Shown here piece after piece: positions 36,804 to 46,086 of a stretch of DNA of 64,000 nt. Source of the DNA: Bdellovibrio bacteriovorus (GTDB lineage Bacteria; Bdellovibrionota; Bdellovibrionia; Bdellovibrionales; Bdellovibrionaceae); assembly GCF_025558485.1 (NCBI RefSeq), contig NZ_CP102930.1, forward strand, positions 1 through 64,000, written 5' to 3'. Position 1 is the stretch's first letter. Each line of letters opens with the position of its first letter. The translations under genes and the position numbers were made by a program. A model generated the notes under the pieces. That model was not told the origin of the DNA and searched no databases. It was given only the letters and a program-made list of their open reading frames with translations.

Positions 36804-37591
36804 CTGTAGCTAGCCTCCGGGAAGAACCAACTCATACCCACGGTAAGGAAGAGGTTGTTGAAAGAGTTTGTCGAACCGTCGATGCCTTTGGCGTTAAAGA
36901 AGTTCCAACTGAAATCCCAGCGGAATGCATAGGCTTTGCTAAGCGCAAAAATCTGACCGGTGGCCAGATGGATTGTTCCTGCGCTTTCACCGGACTGAGT
37001 GTTCGTGGTGCCGTAACCGGCAGAGAAATACAGATCGAACGGGATGATCTTTTCGTTGAACCAGCTCATTTTGCCGTACACCGGAATGTACATCAGATCC
37101 GCGCCGATAAAGGACTTCGGATACACCAGATTTTCTGTGCTGACACCATTGATCTCGCGCAGTTCATCAGTCGCCTGACGATTGGAAGTGGTCAAACCGA
37201 AGTAATTCAGCTCCACACCCCAGCTTTCACTTAGGAAATAGCTGGCTTTCGCTACACCACCAAATGTCAGGAAGAACGGATCATTGGTCACCGTGGTCAA
37301 ACCGCCAAACAATTGAAAACGGCCCGTCTTGGGAAGGAAACGTTTCTGAATGACAGAGATCTCCTGGAAAGGAGCCAAACCACCCAAGCCCGAGAAATCA
37401 GTCAGGGTGTTGTCCCTTGGAGAGGCTTCCTGATAGGAAGGAGCGGAGTTGGTGATCGCAGGTCGTGGAGCCTCTTTTTCAAGCTCCATCTCAATAACAT
37501 CCAGCTCTTCGCCTTCTGATTGAGCATATGAAAGTCCCGGAGCCATCAGAGTCAGCAGCAGTAGCAAAGAAGAGATTTTTCTATTTAACAT
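36800..37591 (-). CDS. gltB: Outer-membrane barrel-like gliding protein (GltB-like)
   Basis: A 263-residue protein with a Sec signal (cleavage after SYA, about residue 23), an acidic linker (24-75) and a C-terminal region of alternating amphipathic strands (for example FQLFGGLTTVTNDPF and AKASYFLSESWGVELNYF) typical of an outer-membrane beta-barrel. It lies between the GltA- and GltC-like genes. Myxococcus GltA, GltB and GltH are integral outer-membrane proteins of gliding. Confidence 0.82.
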   Translation of the reverse strand: MLNRKISSLLLLLTLMAPGLSYAQSEGEELDVIEMELEKEAPRPAITNSAPSYQEASPRDNTLTDFSGLGGLAPFQEISVIQKRFLPKTGRFQLFGGLTTVTNDPFFLTFGGVAKASYFLSESWGVELNYFGLTTSNRQATDELREINGVSTENLVYPKSFIGADLMYIPVYGKMSWFNEKIIPFDLYFSAGYGTTNTQSGESAGTIHLATGQIFALSKAYAFRWDFSWNFFNAKGIDGSTNSFNNLFLTVGMSWFFPEASYR

Positions 37592-37604
37592 CTGTCAGCT
37601 CCTC

Positions 37605-38330
37605 TTAGAACAGATAAGACAAACCCACATCCAGGTTTGTCGTGTAAGTAACGCGTTCTTGAAAATCACCGTAATCCGGAACAGGTTGATTCGGTTTCAG
37701 CTTGCCGTTCAGGAATGGAATCGGTGCCTGATGGGCATATAAACGAAGGTCAAAACGGAAAGCCCACTGTTTGGTGAAATAAAACTTCTGCCCAATCCCG
37801 AAAGCCACCGCTGGGTAGGTTTTATGCACATACTTCACCGCCCCCGCGGAAAGCGAGCCGTACAACTGGGTGTTGAAGACGATGGACTTCGTCAGACTCA
37901 TCTTGCCGTAGAAGGCCTTCAGATTATAGTCACCCATGATCGTCATTTCCGGTGCTGGAGCGCGGTTGAAATCCAGCTGGAATTGCTGGTTCAGCTGATC
38001 CGCATAGCTGGAAAGACCCGCGAAGTTTTTGGCAACAATCAAACCCCAGGCATGATTTTCACTGGAGTTATAGTAAAGTCCCAGACCCAGTTTGCTGACA
38101 TTGGCAATGGGCTCTGTCATGGCATAGCCATAAAAGCCGTCAATTTCAAATCGGCCTTGAGTCACCACATTGCGGTTCTTCACGCTGACAGGCTTGTCGA
38201 ACACAGGAAGAACGGACTCTTGCGCCAGCTCCTCTGTTGGCAGATTCACAACTTCCGCGGCAAAAGCGGCCTTATGAAGCATCAACGCAAGAACTATGAT
38301 GAGCGCGGCTTTGAAACCATTTTTTAGCAT
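37605..38330 (-). CDS. gltA: Outer-membrane barrel-like gliding protein (GltA-like)
   Basis: A 241-residue protein: signal peptide (about 1-25, cleavage after AFA), then beta-strand pattern with aromatic girdles and a final strand ending in Phe (LDVGLSYLF), the hallmark of outer-membrane barrels. It resembles the GltB-like product in length and pattern. It starts 3 bases after kdsC and opens the glt run. Confidence 0.83.
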   Translation of the reverse strand: MLKNGFKAALIIVLALMLHKAAFAAEVVNLPTEELAQESVLPVFDKPVSVKNRNVVTQGRFEIDGFYGYAMTEPIANVSKLGLGLYYNSSENHAWGLIVAKNFAGLSSYADQLNQQFQLDFNRAPAPEMTIMGDYNLKAFYGKMSLTKSIVFNTQLYGSLSAGAVKYVHKTYPAVAFGIGQKFYFTKQWAFRFDLRLYAHQAPIPFLNGKLKPNQPVPDYGDFQERVTYTTNLDVGLSYLF

Positions 38331-38333
38331 GTA

Positions 38334-38837
38334 TTACCTACCCGATGAAAAGGCACCGTATTTATAAATGTAATCGCAAACTTCCCGAACAGCCCCGCAG
38401 CCACCTGGTCTGCGAGTGACATAATCAGCAACTTCCATAACCTCGTCCACCGCTTCGGGGACGGTTGCACCAAAGGCCACTGCCTGAATCATGGGAATAT
38501 CGAAAATGTCGTCACCGACATAAGCCATTTCCCCTGTTGAAATACCGGATTCCTGTTGCAGTTGTAAGAAAGAGGGCTCTTTGTCGAGAGCACCTTCGTA
38601 AAAGTAATGAATTCCCAGGGATTTTACGCGGGCCCGAATGTCTTCCGCTTTGCTGCCGGTGATGACGGCAATCTTATAACCCGCTTCTGTCAGGCGTTTG
38701 ATGCCCACACCATCGCGAATCGAAAAGAAACGACGCCATTCCTTGCCATCAAACCATAAGCGCGTGTCAGTTAAAACGCCATCAACGTCGAGCACCAACA
38801 TCTTGATATTTTTAAGTTTTGATATTTCTAATCCCAC
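38334..38837 (-). CDS. kdsC: KDO-8-phosphate phosphatase (KdsC-type HAD)
   Basis: Removes phosphate from 3-deoxy-D-manno-octulosonate 8-phosphate in the lipopolysaccharide core pathway. A 167-residue C0-type HAD phosphatase: motif I VLDVDGVLTD (about 15-24), motif II ITGSK (about 59-63), motif III Lys in ALDKEPSF, and motif IV YVGDDIFDIPMI (about 106-117). The start is given as GTG at 38837 with no ribosome site; an internal ATG near 38804 would remove the N-terminal helix only. It is the first gene of the gliding run, an odd partner. Confidence 0.9.
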   Translation of the reverse strand: MGLEISKLKNIKMLVLDVDGVLTDTRLWFDGKEWRRFFSIRDGVGIKRLTEAGYKIAVITGSKAEDIRARVKSLGIHYFYEGALDKEPSFLQLQQESGISTGEMAYVGDDIFDIPMIQAVAFGATVPEAVDEVMEVADYVTRRPGGCGAVREVCDYIYKYGAFSSGR

Positions 38838-38846
38838 TGAATCATT

Positions 38847-38880
38847 GTGAAAAATAAAAGATCAAGGGGCAAGTGCCCCA
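38847..38880 (-). terminator. Terminator after the coiled-coil protein gene
   Basis: On the minus strand TGGGGCA and TGCCCC form a hairpin (GGGGCA 38866-38871 with TGCCCC 38874-38879) followed by TTGATCTTTTATTTTT. It ends the transcript of the gene at 38941-39381 and isolates the kdsC-gliding operon. Confidence 0.7.
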
Positions 38881-38940
38881 CCCTGATACAGGACTTAGGG
38901 TTTAATTCAGATACCGACGAACGTCCAGCGTAGGACAAGC

Positions 38941-39381
38941 CTAAGAGCCGGAGTGTTTTGCACGAGCCTCCAGCTCATTCACCCGCTGCTGCAATTTGAA
39001 GAGTTGCTGTTCCAATTCCTGGACCCGACGTTTCAGGGCCTGGTCCTCTGCGGAAGACTCCGCTCCGGAAGTGGATGTGCCATTTAAAAGACTTGCCCCC
39101 AGTTCGGCCCGGCGCAAATTCAGCTCCTGAAGTTTGTCCAGATCGGCATCTTCGACAAAACCATCCCCAGCCGCCTGCTGTCCTTTAAGCAGTTGGTGCT
39201 GATCATGAATCTGCCGACTGAGCTGCGCCATCTTTTGCAGACTCTGCCAGGAGTTTTGCAGTTTTGAAAAATTGGGCGGGAACTCCCGGGTTATGACGGA
39301 AAAGACAATGACGAACATGACCACCGAAACAAACAGACTGCGCAGAATCGAACCTAAAATCTTGGCCAATGCCGTTTTCAT
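38941..39381 (-). CDS. Membrane-anchored coiled-coil protein
   Basis: A 146-residue protein with one N-terminal transmembrane helix (about 10-32) and a largely helical periplasmic or cytoplasmic part. The C-terminal 40 residues form a clear coiled coil (LKRRVQELEQQLFKLQQRVN). The ATG at 39381 is chosen because CAGGAG lies 8 bases upstream; a longer frame upstream lacks a ribosome site. Monocistronic. No family recognised. Confidence 0.75.
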   Translation of the reverse strand: MKTALAKILGSILRSLFVSVVMFVIVFSVITREFPPNFSKLQNSWQSLQKMAQLSRQIHDQHQLLKGQQAAGDGFVEDADLDKLQELNLRRAELGASLLNGTSTSGAESSAEDQALKRRVQELEQQLFKLQQRVNELEARAKHSGS

Positions 39382-39451
39382 CAATGACTCCTGAAATGAT
39401 ATTTGACTCAAAGTACAAGCGATGGTCAAGTGAGCCTAAATGGAGATCGCT

Positions 39452-40243
39452 ATGACCAGACTCGCGCTTCTTTTGACCAGCTTCCTTCTTGTGGCCTCTT
39501 TCGGATGCACCCAGAAAAAGGAGGAGTCGGCCTCCTCTCCTGCGGAAAAATCCTCTTCAAAAAAAGAACTCATTGTCGGAACGGATGCCGCCTATGCCCC
39601 GTTTGAAAGTGAAAATGCCGACAAGACATTAAGCGGCTTTGATATCGAGGTCATCCAAGCCGTCGCTGCCAAAACGGGTTTGCAGATTCAAATTGTAAAC
39701 ACTCCCTGGGAGGGCTTGTTCAATCAACTGGATTCCGGCGACCGCGACATCCTGATTTCGGCCATCACGATCAATGACGAACGAAAAAAGTCCATGGACT
39801 TTTCAGACCCCTACTTTGAAGCCGTGCAACTGATCGCGGTTCCCAACAAATCCACCGTCAGCAAGTTTGATGACTTGAAAAAACTAAAGGTCGGTGTCCA
39901 GATCGGGACCACCGGCGACAGTGTTGTCACCCAGCTTCTGGGTAAAGACAGCTCCAGTATCAAACGCTTTGAAGGAACACCGTTGGCTTTGCAGGAGCTT
40001 ATCAACGGAGGTGTGGACGCTGTGGTGGCCGACAACGGTGTGATCAACAATTTCTTCGCCAACAATCCAAAGAACTTTAAAGTTCTTTCTGACACCAGCT
40101 TTTCCAAAGAGGTCTATGGCATCGCTGTAAAAAAAGGCAATGCCGAGCTGTTGCAAAAAATCAATTCCGGCCTAAGCCAGATCAAAGCTGACGGCACCTA
40201 TGACAGCATTTACAAGAAATACTTCGGAGAAAAGAAAAACTGA
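39452..40243 (+). CDS. Polar amino-acid ABC transporter, binding protein
   Basis: Periplasmic or lipid-anchored solute-binding protein of family 3 (GlnH/HisJ type), 263 residues. Lipobox FGC near residue 19, a low-complexity Ser/Lys linker, then the binding fold beginning ELIVGTDAAYAPFE, with GFDIEVIQAVAAKTG, the ligand-contact region ISAITINDERKKSMDFSDPYF and KKLKVGVQIGTTGD. Start at the ATG at 39452 because GGAG sits 7 bases upstream; a more upstream ATG would contain that site. The stop overlaps the permease start (TGATG). Confidence 0.93.
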   Translation: MTRLALLLTSFLLVASFGCTQKKEESASSPAEKSSSKKELIVGTDAAYAPFESENADKTLSGFDIEVIQAVAAKTGLQIQIVNTPWEGLFNQLDSGDRDILISAITINDERKKSMDFSDPYFEAVQLIAVPNKSTVSKFDDLKKLKVGVQIGTTGDSVVTQLLGKDSSSIKRFEGTPLALQELINGGVDAVVADNGVINNFFANNPKNFKVLSDTSFSKEVYGIAVKKGNAELLQKINSGLSQIKADGTYDSIYKKYFGEKKN

Positions 40244-40986
40244 TGTTCGCGTGGTTTCGTACTGACATTATCATCGAATACTGGCCCTTGTTTTTGCAGG
40301 GGCTGAAAACAACCCTGATCCTGACCGCCATCGGTATTTTCTTCGGCACCATTCTGGGTCTTTTCCTGGGCTTGGGAAAAATCGCCAACGTCGAACGTGG
40401 CTTCTGGAAATGGCCCGTTCAACTGATGATCCGCCTGCCTTCGCAAATCTATATCGGTTTTTTTCGCGGTACTCCGCTGTTTGTTCAGATCCTGCTGATT
40501 CATTTTGCTCTGGTGCCACTGTTAATTCACCCCGAAGACGGTGTTTTGATTCAAGGTGAATGGGCCCTGTATCTGAAACGCGAATACGGTGCCATGATTT
40601 CCGGTGCTCTGGCCTTAAGCTTAAATTCCGCCGCATATATCGCAGAAATCTTCCGCGCCGGGATTCAGTCCATCGATCGCGGGCAATTTGAAGCCGCCCG
40701 TTCTTTGGGACTTAGTTATTTCCACACGATGAAATCCATCATCATTCCCCAGGCTTTCCGTCGTATGCTGCCACCCTTGGGAAATGAAGCCATCACGTTG
40801 CTAAAGGACTCTTCACTGGTGTCTGCAATTGGTTTGGCAGAACTGGCCTATGCCGCCCGCACAGCCGCTGGAGCCTATGCCCGGTACTGGGAGCCTTATT
40901 TGTTTATTTCCGTGCTATATCTGGTGATCACGCTGGCCATGTCCTTTATGGTTCATCGACTTGAAAAAAGGTATCAATCCGCATGA
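40243..40986 (+). CDS. Polar amino-acid ABC transporter, permease
   Basis: Inner-membrane permease of the HisM/GlnP family, 247 residues, with about five helices. Family signatures are [40 protein letters not shown] and the EAA loop [25 protein letters not shown] (about 148-172, in two parts). An insertion around residues 90-110 (after the RGTP segment) is slightly longer than usual. A single permease gene implies a homodimer. It overlaps the ATPase gene by 4 bases. Confidence 0.94.
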   Translation: MFAWFRTDIIIEYWPLFLQGLKTTLILTAIGIFFGTILGLFLGLGKIANVERGFWKWPVQLMIRLPSQIYIGFFRGTPLFVQILLIHFALVPLLIHPEDGVLIQGEWALYLKREYGAMISGALALSLNSAAYIAEIFRAGIQSIDRGQFEAARSLGLSYFHTMKSIIIPQAFRRMLPPLGNEAITLLKDSSLVSAIGLAELAYAARTAAGAYARYWEPYLFISVLYLVITLAMSFMVHRLEKRYQSA

Positions 40987-41717
40987 TTAAAATTCAGAAT
41001 TTGCAGAAATATTTCGGCAGCAAGCAGGTTCTTAAGGATGTCTCGTGCGAGATCAAGGACAACGAAGTGGTTTGCGTCATCGGGCCGTCGGGGTCAGGAA
41101 AAAGCACCTTTCTTCGCTGTATCAACGCTTTGGAAACCGCCCAAGGCGGATCTATCGATGTCGATAGTTTCATTGTGACCTCCGCAGAAACAGATTTAAA
41201 CAAATTACGCGCCCATGCGGGCATGGTTTTTCAACGCTTTAATCTGTTCCCGCACAAGACCGCTTTGGAGAACATCATGCTGGCACCCATGAAGGTCAAA
41301 GGACTTTCTGCCGCTGCTGCCGAAGCCAAGGGTAAAGAACTGCTGGCCCGAGTGGGATTGGCCGAAAAAGCAGACTCTTATCCCAGCGAGCTTTCCGGAG
41401 GCCAGCAACAGCGTGTGGCGATTGCCCGAGCCCTGGCTATGGAACCTCAGGTGATGTTATTCGATGAACCCACATCAGCTCTGGACCCGGAAATGGTCGG
41501 TGAAGTTCTGGATGTGATCAAGTCACTGGCCCATGAAGGCAAAACCATGATCGTTGTGACTCATGAAATGGGCTTCGCCCGTCAGGTCAGTGATCGTATT
41601 ATGTTTATGGATCAGGGGCAGATTGTGGAACAAGGACCGCCGGAAAAAATCTTCAGCGCAGCGGAAAACGAACGCACTCGCACGTTCCTCAGCAAGGTTC
41701 TACTGCATCATCAGTAA
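40983..41717 (+). CDS. Polar amino-acid ABC transporter, ATPase
   Basis: GlnQ/HisP-type ATPase, 244 residues: Walker [10 protein letters not shown] (about 32-40), Q-loop [17 protein letters not shown], signature [15 protein letters not shown] (about 139-153), Walker [15 protein letters not shown] (about 159-172) and H-loop [12 protein letters not shown]. Substrate is probably Gln, His or another polar amino acid, not resolvable from sequence. Its last 7 bases overlap the end of the convergent VTC gene. Confidence 0.96.
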   Translation: MIKIQNLQKYFGSKQVLKDVSCEIKDNEVVCVIGPSGSGKSTFLRCINALETAQGGSIDVDSFIVTSAETDLNKLRAHAGMVFQRFNLFPHKTALENIMLAPMKVKGLSAAAAEAKGKELLARVGLAEKADSYPSELSGGQQQRVAIARALAMEPQVMLFDEPTSALDPEMVGEVLDVIKSLAHEGKTMIVVTHEMGFARQVSDRIMFMDQGQIVEQGPPEKIFSAAENERTRTFLSKVLLHHQ

Positions 41718-42493
41718 AGAATCCCGGGTCGCAAAACTTCCGGCATCTGCAAGTGGGTCAACATAGAGTTGCCAAACTTTGAAAAAGACCCCTGCTCCAG
41801 CTGGAAGTACCGAATCAGGTCCACCATCCACAGGGGAATCTTTTTTTCACACTTCAGCTCCAGTATGACATTGCATCCCGGCTCTTCAAAAGAAGCGGGA
41901 TGATCATAGTGGCTCAAGTTTTCCTCCTGCGGGTTCACACACCAGTAATCCATTTCCTGAAAACGCAGATCCCGATCAAAAGTCACTCGCGCATAATCAT
42001 CAACCACCGACAAATAGGCCTTGCGCCGATACTGGGTCAGAATAACCGGTCCGACATTGTAGGTTTGCTTCATAAACAAAAAATCTTCCAGATTCCCCAA
42101 AGAGCCCGGCTCCATATCCGAGGGAATGTTCCCCCACTCCACAATATCGACCCAGTCCATCGTATCTATTTTGGCTCTTTTTTTGCGCACAAAGTCCCGC
42201 AGCTTGTATTTAATCTCAAAAAAATAGGGCGGTCGTGGAGAATCCCCATAAGACCGAATACGCATATTAAAATTAAAAGCGTTCGCTGTTTCCTTAAAAC
42301 GCATAATATAAAGACTGGGAGTGTCCAGATACAGGCTGTTGATCGTATAAAACAAATCCGGTGAAATCCGCGAGTAATAATCCATCTCGCAATAGCGCTC
42401 CACATACTGGGAAATCGGCCCCACCAGACTAAGAGGTATCAGATACTTCAGTTCGTAGCGCTCCAAAGCCAGGGGTGAAACCGGACCGCTCAT
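41711..42493 (-). CDS. VTC-domain polyphosphate-polymerase-like protein
   Basis: A 260-residue protein that is almost entirely a VTC domain, the triphosphate-tunnel fold which in yeast Vtc4 makes polyphosphate from ATP. Tunnel features are visible in order: [10 protein letters not shown] (about 11-20), [16 protein letters not shown] (about 53-68), [25 protein letters not shown] (about 92-109), [10 protein letters not shown] (about 153-162), a late acidic ligand in [14 protein letters not shown] and a final FSKFGNSM. No membrane segment, so likely cytoplasmic. Bacterial VTC proteins often neighbour DUF4956 proteins, as here. Polymerase activity is inferred. Confidence 0.88.
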   Translation of the reverse strand: MSGPVSPLALERYELKYLIPLSLVGPISQYVERYCEMDYYSRISPDLFYTINSLYLDTPSLYIMRFKETANAFNFNMRIRSYGDSPRPPYFFEIKYKLRDFVRKKRAKIDTMDWVDIVEWGNIPSDMEPGSLGNLEDFLFMKQTYNVGPVILTQYRRKAYLSVVDDYARVTFDRDLRFQEMDYWCVNPQEENLSHYDHPASFEEPGCNVILELKCEKKIPLWMVDLIRYFQLEQGSFSKFGNSMLTHLQMPEVLRPGILY

Positions 42494-43653
42494 AAAGACA
42501 CCGTTTTTAAGGTTCGACTTAAGAAATTGCGTGTGGGTTCTTCCGTTAAACGTTCATTTTCCAGAAGATATTCCACATACAACAGCAAAATTTCCTGCTG
42601 CTGGGAAAGTAAATCCAGCTGCGCCTGCTCAGATGACATTCGGTTTTCCAGCTCGGTCAACGTATCCGCACTTCGCGATTTTTGACTTAGCACCAAACCG
42701 GATCTGGACATCTTATACAAGCTTCCCAAGTTTTGAATCTGATTGCGCAGACTTTGCAAACGATCCTGACTGCCAGTGGCTTCTTTCAACTTTAATGCTC
42801 TTTTTAAAACCAGTTCATTCTGTTTCTGACGGGACAAATCATCCGAGCCCAGCCCGGGAAGCTGAATGCTCAGCTCGACCTTATAGCCGACTTCCTCGTC
42901 CTTGCGGCTTTGGGACACGTCCATGCCCTTGATCCATTGGTTCTCTCGCGCACGCAGAATTTCCAGTTCTTTTCCCAGATCCTTGTATTCCGCCTGTAAC
43001 AGCCGCGCACTTAAAGAACGCTCATGCACTTTCTGCGCACTCACCGCTTCCAGCACATCCTCCACCGCCAGCAAATCAAAACTTGTCAGATTTTCGTCTT
43101 TCCAGTCCGGCGCCCATTGCCTGATTTTCTGCACAACCGTCTGGTGCTCCTGAATCACCACACTTTCCAGACGCTTAAGTTTGTAAATGTCCGCTTGTGC
43201 CCCAAGAAAAGACTTGCTGGTGCTGCGGCCTGCCCGCAGGGAAAGCCCCTGCGCCTTCCGATAGCTTTCGGACAGTTTCAAAATCCTTTCCAAAGCCTCT
43301 TTCTTTTGTCGGGTGATTTCCAACGACACCAGATGCACATAGCGTTCGTGCAGGGCCCAGGCCAAAGAGGCCTCTTTCACAATCCGCGTCTGCGATTCCG
43401 CACCAGCCCCCAGCTTCCATTCCGGCCAGGAACGAAATTGAAATTTCAAACCCACTTCGTATTCACGCTTTTGATCTTCCTTTTCGACCGAGGCAAATGC
43501 CTCCACATTTCTTAATGGGTTGCGGGAATCTGTTGAACGCATTTGTTCCTGCGAAAGCACTGTTTCATCCTGCCACGCGGTTTTTAGAACCTGTTCAGCC
43601 GTCAACGCCTGCGACGAAGTGGAAAAAAGCGAAAGCCACAACACCCACAGCAT
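42490..43653 (-). CDS. TolC-like outer-membrane efflux protein
   Basis: A 387-residue secreted protein: signal peptide (about 1-16), then long helices with heptad-like spacing (for example LEITRQKKEALERILKLSES and LTELENRMSSEQAQLDLLSQ) around a short strand-rich part, the pattern of the TolC/OEP family. It is shorter than TolC (about 430-490). Translationally coupled to both neighbours (TAATG with the adaptor gene, ATGA with the VTC gene). No ABC or RND pump gene is present. Confidence 0.75.
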   Translation of the reverse strand: MLWVLWLSLFSTSSQALTAEQVLKTAWQDETVLSQEQMRSTDSRNPLRNVEAFASVEKEDQKREYEVGLKFQFRSWPEWKLGAGAESQTRIVKEASLAWALHERYVHLVSLEITRQKKEALERILKLSESYRKAQGLSLRAGRSTSKSFLGAQADIYKLKRLESVVIQEHQTVVQKIRQWAPDWKDENLTSFDLLAVEDVLEAVSAQKVHERSLSARLLQAEYKDLGKELEILRARENQWIKGMDVSQSRKDEEVGYKVELSIQLPGLGSDDLSRQKQNELVLKRALKLKEATGSQDRLQSLRNQIQNLGSLYKMSRSGLVLSQKSRSADTLTELENRMSSEQAQLDLLSQQQEILLLYVEYLLENERLTEEPTRNFLSRTLKTVSL

Positions 43654-45401
43654 TAAGGTGTCCTTTTTTCTGCTGTGGGTAGAACAACAAAACGTCCCCC
43701 GGACTTTGCTTCAAAGACTGCAAAAAGCTTTTTACTGTCCGGGTGCAGAGCCAAAGCCTCCAGATGGGAATATGAAAAATCGCGAACCAATTCGGCTTTG
43801 CCCTGTCCCGCTTTCACCTTCCACACAGCACTGCATGAAGCCTTCCTGCAACTGGAAGAGACATAAAAGTTTTCTCCCAGTTTCACCAGATCAGTGACCA
43901 CGGATTCGACCTTTATATGCGGCAAAGTCATCTCGAACTCGGCTGCCACATGGACCCGATCCGCACTTAAAGGACGGTCTTCAAAAAGATTCTGAAAATC
44001 ATCGACCTTCAGAATCAAACCTTTATTTAAAGCCAGCGCCGGGCCTTTCAAGGCCAGATACAGATTCTCTCCGTCAACGGCGTGGCCTTCCACTTCAAAA
44101 CCCGCTTTGGGGTTCTGCTGATCCAGACCTGCCAGCCTGCGCAGAACCTCTTCTTTGGATTGAGACAGGGCCTGCAAAATCTTTTCACGCAGTTCGACGG
44201 TCTGTTCCAGATGATAGCGCAAACCATTGCGGCGGACTTTAGCAAACAAATGACGGTCCGGTTTCAATTTGCCTTTTTTTGTTCTCGACAAAGAACCCAG
44301 CAGATACAGACGATCCCCCGCCAACGAAACGGATTCGATGTCCTGCATCTGATCCAGACCTGTGATCGAAATTTGGTGCGACTGCACCTGCCCCTGCTCA
44401 TTCATCAGAAAAAGCACTGGCCGATCTTCGGGATAATCATCGGACACTAAAACAAACTGACGCAATTCCGGAATAAAAACCATTCCTGACATTTCAGGAT
44501 GAAACTGAGTCAGAACCTCCTCCGGCAACTCCAAATCCTGTGGCAGTTCGCTCACCGAATCAGCGACCACCTCATCAGCCTGCGCAAAGTTAACAAAAGA
44601 CAGGCCCCAGCGTTTATGCACAGACACCTTTTCCCCCAGCAGGAAGCCGTTTGTCGGTGGAATTTTAATAACCACCTCACGCCCCCAGGCCGACAGGGTC
44701 TGAATGCGCAGAAGACGTTCAGGAATAGGCACAATCCGTGATCCCACACTGAGCACCTGACCACGAATCGACTTGCCGCCACTGGAAACCACCTCCACCG
44801 CTTGCCCAACCGACAAAGAGGAGTTCAGATTTTCGTTCACATAGCCATTTACATAAGTGGGATTTAACGGCAGCAATGTGATAAGCGGAGCAAAAGACGG
44901 CGCTTTTTCACCGCTTTTGAAGTTAACTGCACCAACAGCACCGTCCACTTCGGCAAAGACAAAAAGATTTTTCAGGCGACCTTCAATCAGATCCATCTCG
45001 CGTTTGGTGTCTTCCAAATCCACAAGCAACGGATCTGCGCCATTGGGCACCGTGGTTCCCAGTTCCTGAGCAATACCGGCGATCTCGCGACGCAGACGCA
45101 TTTCCGCCTGAAGCTTGTCATAGCGACTTTTTAAAACCCGTAACTGAGCATCCCATTCAGACTGTCCCAGCTCTGCCAACAGATCGCCTTTTTTCACAAT
45201 CTGGCTGGGCATGACATAAATATGTTTGATTTCCACCGGGCTGTCGAAATTGACCTGAAACTCGCGCGATTCCGCCACACCCAGGATATTCACCGGATCA
45301 GAGCTAAGGAAGAGTCCCAACACCACCACCAAAGCAACAGCAACAATCCAGCATCCCAGCAAAAATCGGTTTTCGGTCCCGAAGACCTCGCCTATCTTCA
45401 A
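43653..45401 (-). CDS. HlyD-like adaptor fused to a probable beta-propeller
   Basis: A 582-residue membrane protein. One N-terminal transmembrane helix (about 12-35), a biotinyl-lipoyl/HlyD-like part with a short hairpin (about 48-130; PSQIVKKGDLLAELGQSEWD, then FVFAEVDGAVGAVNFKSGEKA), a beta-barrel (about 135-230), and a long C-terminal region (about 260-575) with repeated four-stranded blade patterns (FVLVSDDYPEDRPVLFLMNE, SVSLAGDRLYLLGSLSRTKK) that looks like a beta-propeller of the DUF3616/esterase-phytase type. Start TTG at 45401, 6 bases after GAGGTG. Such a fusion is not a standard pump adaptor. Confidence 0.75.
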   Translation of the reverse strand: MKIGEVFGTENRFLLGCWIVAVALVVVLGLFLSSDPVNILGVAESREFQVNFDSPVEIKHIYVMPSQIVKKGDLLAELGQSEWDAQLRVLKSRYDKLQAEMRLRREIAGIAQELGTTVPNGADPLLVDLEDTKREMDLIEGRLKNLFVFAEVDGAVGAVNFKSGEKAPSFAPLITLLPLNPTYVNGYVNENLNSSLSVGQAVEVVSSGGKSIRGQVLSVGSRIVPIPERLLRIQTLSAWGREVVIKIPPTNGFLLGEKVSVHKRWGLSFVNFAQADEVVADSVSELPQDLELPEEVLTQFHPEMSGMVFIPELRQFVLVSDDYPEDRPVLFLMNEQGQVQSHQISITGLDQMQDIESVSLAGDRLYLLGSLSRTKKGKLKPDRHLFAKVRRNGLRYHLEQTVELREKILQALSQSKEEVLRRLAGLDQQNPKAGFEVEGHAVDGENLYLALKGPALALNKGLILKVDDFQNLFEDRPLSADRVHVAAEFEMTLPHIKVESVVTDLVKLGENFYVSSSCRKASCSAVWKVKAGQGKAELVRDFSYSHLEALALHPDSKKLFAVFEAKSGGRFVVLPTAEKRTP

Positions 45402-45402
45402 G

Positions 45403-46086
45403 CTACACCTCAATCACCGATTCCTGATTCATAAAATTCAGTCCTCTGACTGAAGAAACTTTCCCCAGTTGCTCGACCAGCTCTGCGGAAGTGGCTCGCG
45501 CATTCAAACGGACCTGATAAGAAAAATCCAAACGGTCCCCCTGGGCCATCTCGCGGATGGTTGCCAAGGCAAAATGCCGGCAGGAGCGTCCCAGAATATC
45601 CTCGACTTCGCGCTGATCATCCCCTGAACGCGCCAGATTCAGACGCAACAAACCATCAAACTGCGGGCCAGAGGCAAACGGCGATTTCTGCAACACCAGC
45701 AAAGCAGAGATAAAGCAGACCGCACCAATAATCGCAATGCCATACGCATGCACACCCGAAGCAAGGCCCACGGCCAGCGAGGCAAAAATAAAGAACATAT
45801 CCCGCGGGTCTTTGACATTGGTACGAAAACGCAACAACGACAGCGCCCCGATCATTCCGATACCCCGCGCGACATTGTCGCCAATGGCCTGCATCGCAAT
45901 GGCAATCACAATCGGCAACAGAACCAAGCCGTGCAAAAAGTTAAGTGAATAAGAAAGACCCCGGAAAGTGCGCACATATGCCACAGCCAAAGCTGTGCCC
46001 AGAATAAAACTGAGCAAAAAAGCATAGACGACAGAAATCCAAGTCGGGTTTGCAAATGAAGAATTAAGGACCGCAAAATCCAGCAT
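45403..46086 (-). CDS. DUF4956 membrane protein
   Basis: A 227-residue inner-membrane protein with four helices (about 17-38, 45-66, 80-115 as two close segments, 115-132) and a soluble C-terminal domain (about 145-225) with alpha/beta pattern. The conserved DUF4956 signature GALSLLRFRTNVKDPRDMFF (about 80-99) is plain. The C-terminal domain resembles an ACT- or GlnB-like fold by strand pattern. DUF4956 proteins commonly sit beside VTC-domain genes. It is the first gene of the four-gene operon. Confidence 0.88.
   Translation of the reverse strand: MLDFAVLNSSFANPTWISVVYAFLLSFILGTALAVAYVRTFRGLSYSLNFLHGLVLLPIVIAIAMQAIGDNVARGIGMIGALSLLRFRTNVKDPRDMFFIFASLAVGLASGVHAYGIAIIGAVCFISALLVLQKSPFASGPQFDGLLRLNLARSGDDQREVEDILGRSCRHFALATIREMAQGDRLDFSYQVRLNARATSAELVEQLGKVSSVRGLNFMNQESVIEV

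Noticed and set aside
42490-45401. Classical type I secretion or RND efflux pump
   Set aside because: Adaptor and channel-like genes are present but no ABC or RND pump gene is in the operon; the nearby amino-acid importer ATPase is on the other strand.
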